From NCBI RefSeq assembly GCF_002003265.1, contig NZ_CP019687.1, positions 124,001 to 188,000 on the forward strand: a stretch of 64,000 bases of DNA. The letters are read 5' to 3'. A program made the position numbers and the translations under genes. The notes below the pieces were generated by a model. That model was given only the letters and a program-made list of their open reading frames with translations. It searched no databases and had not been told where the DNA came from. Positions 63,558 to 64,000 of this stretch are shown here, one piece after another; position 1 is the first letter of the stretch, and every line of letters begins with the position of its first letter. Source of the DNA: Paenibacillus larvae subsp. larvae. Lineage in GTDB: Bacteria > Bacillota > Bacilli > Paenibacillales > NBRC-103111.

Positions 63558-64000
63558 ATGAAGAAAAAGTTTTATTTTAGTCTTGTTTTTATTTTTACTT
63601 TAGCATCAGCAGCAATTGGCCATGCAGCCTATGCTTATGGCGGTGCAGGATTAAGCAGCTACAATCGTTTTGAAGTTAAAGATAACCGTTCGGCAAAAGA
63701 TTTTAAAGAAGACAGAAAAACAGCAGAAAAGTGGGGGAAAAGGAATATAAAGCCTGGGAAAAAAAACTAAGGGCAAATGAAAAGGAACTCGTTAAAGAGT
63801 ATACGGCCAATGCCAAACCCTTTAATACTTATCTGCGGGCAAATGAAGGGAAATTGGGTTTTAAGCCGGAGATTGATAAAAAGATTCTGAAATTGGATGA
63901 AGCACTAAAAAAATCAAAGTTAAGTGAAACTGTACAGGTATACAGAGGTGATGACACTTCTATTTTCGGTAAAGAGTTTCAAAATTCTATATACCAGGGA
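63558..64000 (+). pseudogene. C3larvin-like secreted ADP-ribosyltransferase toxin, 5' part, frameshifted
   Basis: ATG at 63558 follows GAGGAGAGAGGG. A signal peptide (MKKKFYFSLVFIFTLASAAI, then GHAAYA) precedes GGAGLSSYNRFEVKDNRSAK. At 63733-63740 GGGGGAAAAGG lacks one A, so this frame stops at 63770. The next frame continues without a stop to the window end: EYKAWEKKLRANEKELVKEY, FNTYLRANEGKLGFKPEIDK, LSETVQVYRGDDTSIFGKEF. The YRGD stretch matches the first NAD-binding Arg motif of C3/VIP2-type enzymes, which modify Rho GTPases. P. larvae C3larvin is reported as an N-terminally shortened toxin, which this frameshift would explain. A GTG at 63731 could start the shortened form. The catalytic STS and QxE motifs lie beyond the window. 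Confidence 0.78.

Noticed and set aside
1..64000. tRNA, rRNA or replication-origin features
   Set aside because: I looked for tRNA-like cloverleaf ends, rRNA signatures and DnaA-box clusters by eye and saw none I could support.

Overview
The window reads as part of a Paenibacillus genome, most probably Paenibacillus larvae (the American foulbrood agent). This rests on the recN-spoIVB-spo0A sporulation block with a TTG-started Spo0A, the Bkd/Lpd branched-chain keto-acid dehydrogenase operon, strong AGGAGG ribosome sites, heavy IS load and gene decay, and, at the right edge, the start of a secreted C3-type ADP-ribosyltransferase resembling the C3larvin toxin family. The species name is an inference; no rRNA or tRNA gene is visible in the window.

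Layout. 1-3840: chromosomal backbone (recN end, spoIVB, spo0A with a sigma-H promoter and 0A boxes). 4380-8090: AT-rich N-acetylmuramic acid catabolic operon mupG-murQ-murP, with murQ frameshifted. 8100-9660: decayed ground with one small membrane gene and a broken sugar-ABC permease. 9659-13256: mntABCD-type metal ABC transporter. 13610-17950: brnQ and a run of small genes. 18132-24344: lpdV-bkdAA-bkdAB-bkdB and an M20 peptidase, ending at an IS1182-like element whose transposase carries a stop codon. 26762-29077: a P-type cation ATPase. 29855-38262: hexuronate regulon (GntR regulator, then uxuB, uxuA, a GPH symporter, uxaC, kdgA, kdgK), with uxuB and the symporter broken. 38503-45089: a PRD regulator, a class II aldolase and two fructose-type PTS systems. 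45327-50715: a visibly GC-richer surface-glycan island (glycosyltransferases, aminotransferase, sugar acyltransferase, methyltransferase). 51111-56243: hemolysin III, HU, cold-shock protein, a wrecked IS3-family element and a collagen-like surface protein with three internal stops. 56535-59846: a degraded glycosyltransferase and an IS630 element. 59866-63370: a GcvT-like protein and a tandem double ketosynthase that looks like a fused KS/chain-length-factor. 63558-end: the toxin gene, frameshifted.

How the genes work together. The mupG-murQ-murP genes would import and dismantle MurNAc sugars from cell-wall turnover. BrnQ imports branched-chain amino acids, and the Bkd complex oxidises their keto acids to the acyl-CoA primers of branched fatty acids. 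UxaC, UxuB, UxuA, KdgK and KdgA form the complete glucuronate to pyruvate plus glyceraldehyde-3-phosphate route. The PTS/aldolase block would import and split a phosphorylated sugar.

A striking overall pattern is the number of genes broken by loss of one base in a homopolymer (murQ, uxuB, PRD regulator, degT, ketosynthase, toxin). Either the assembly has systematic homopolymer errors or the genome is decaying; the separate in-frame stops (IS1182 transposase, GPH symporter, degT, collagen protein) argue that at least part of the decay is real.
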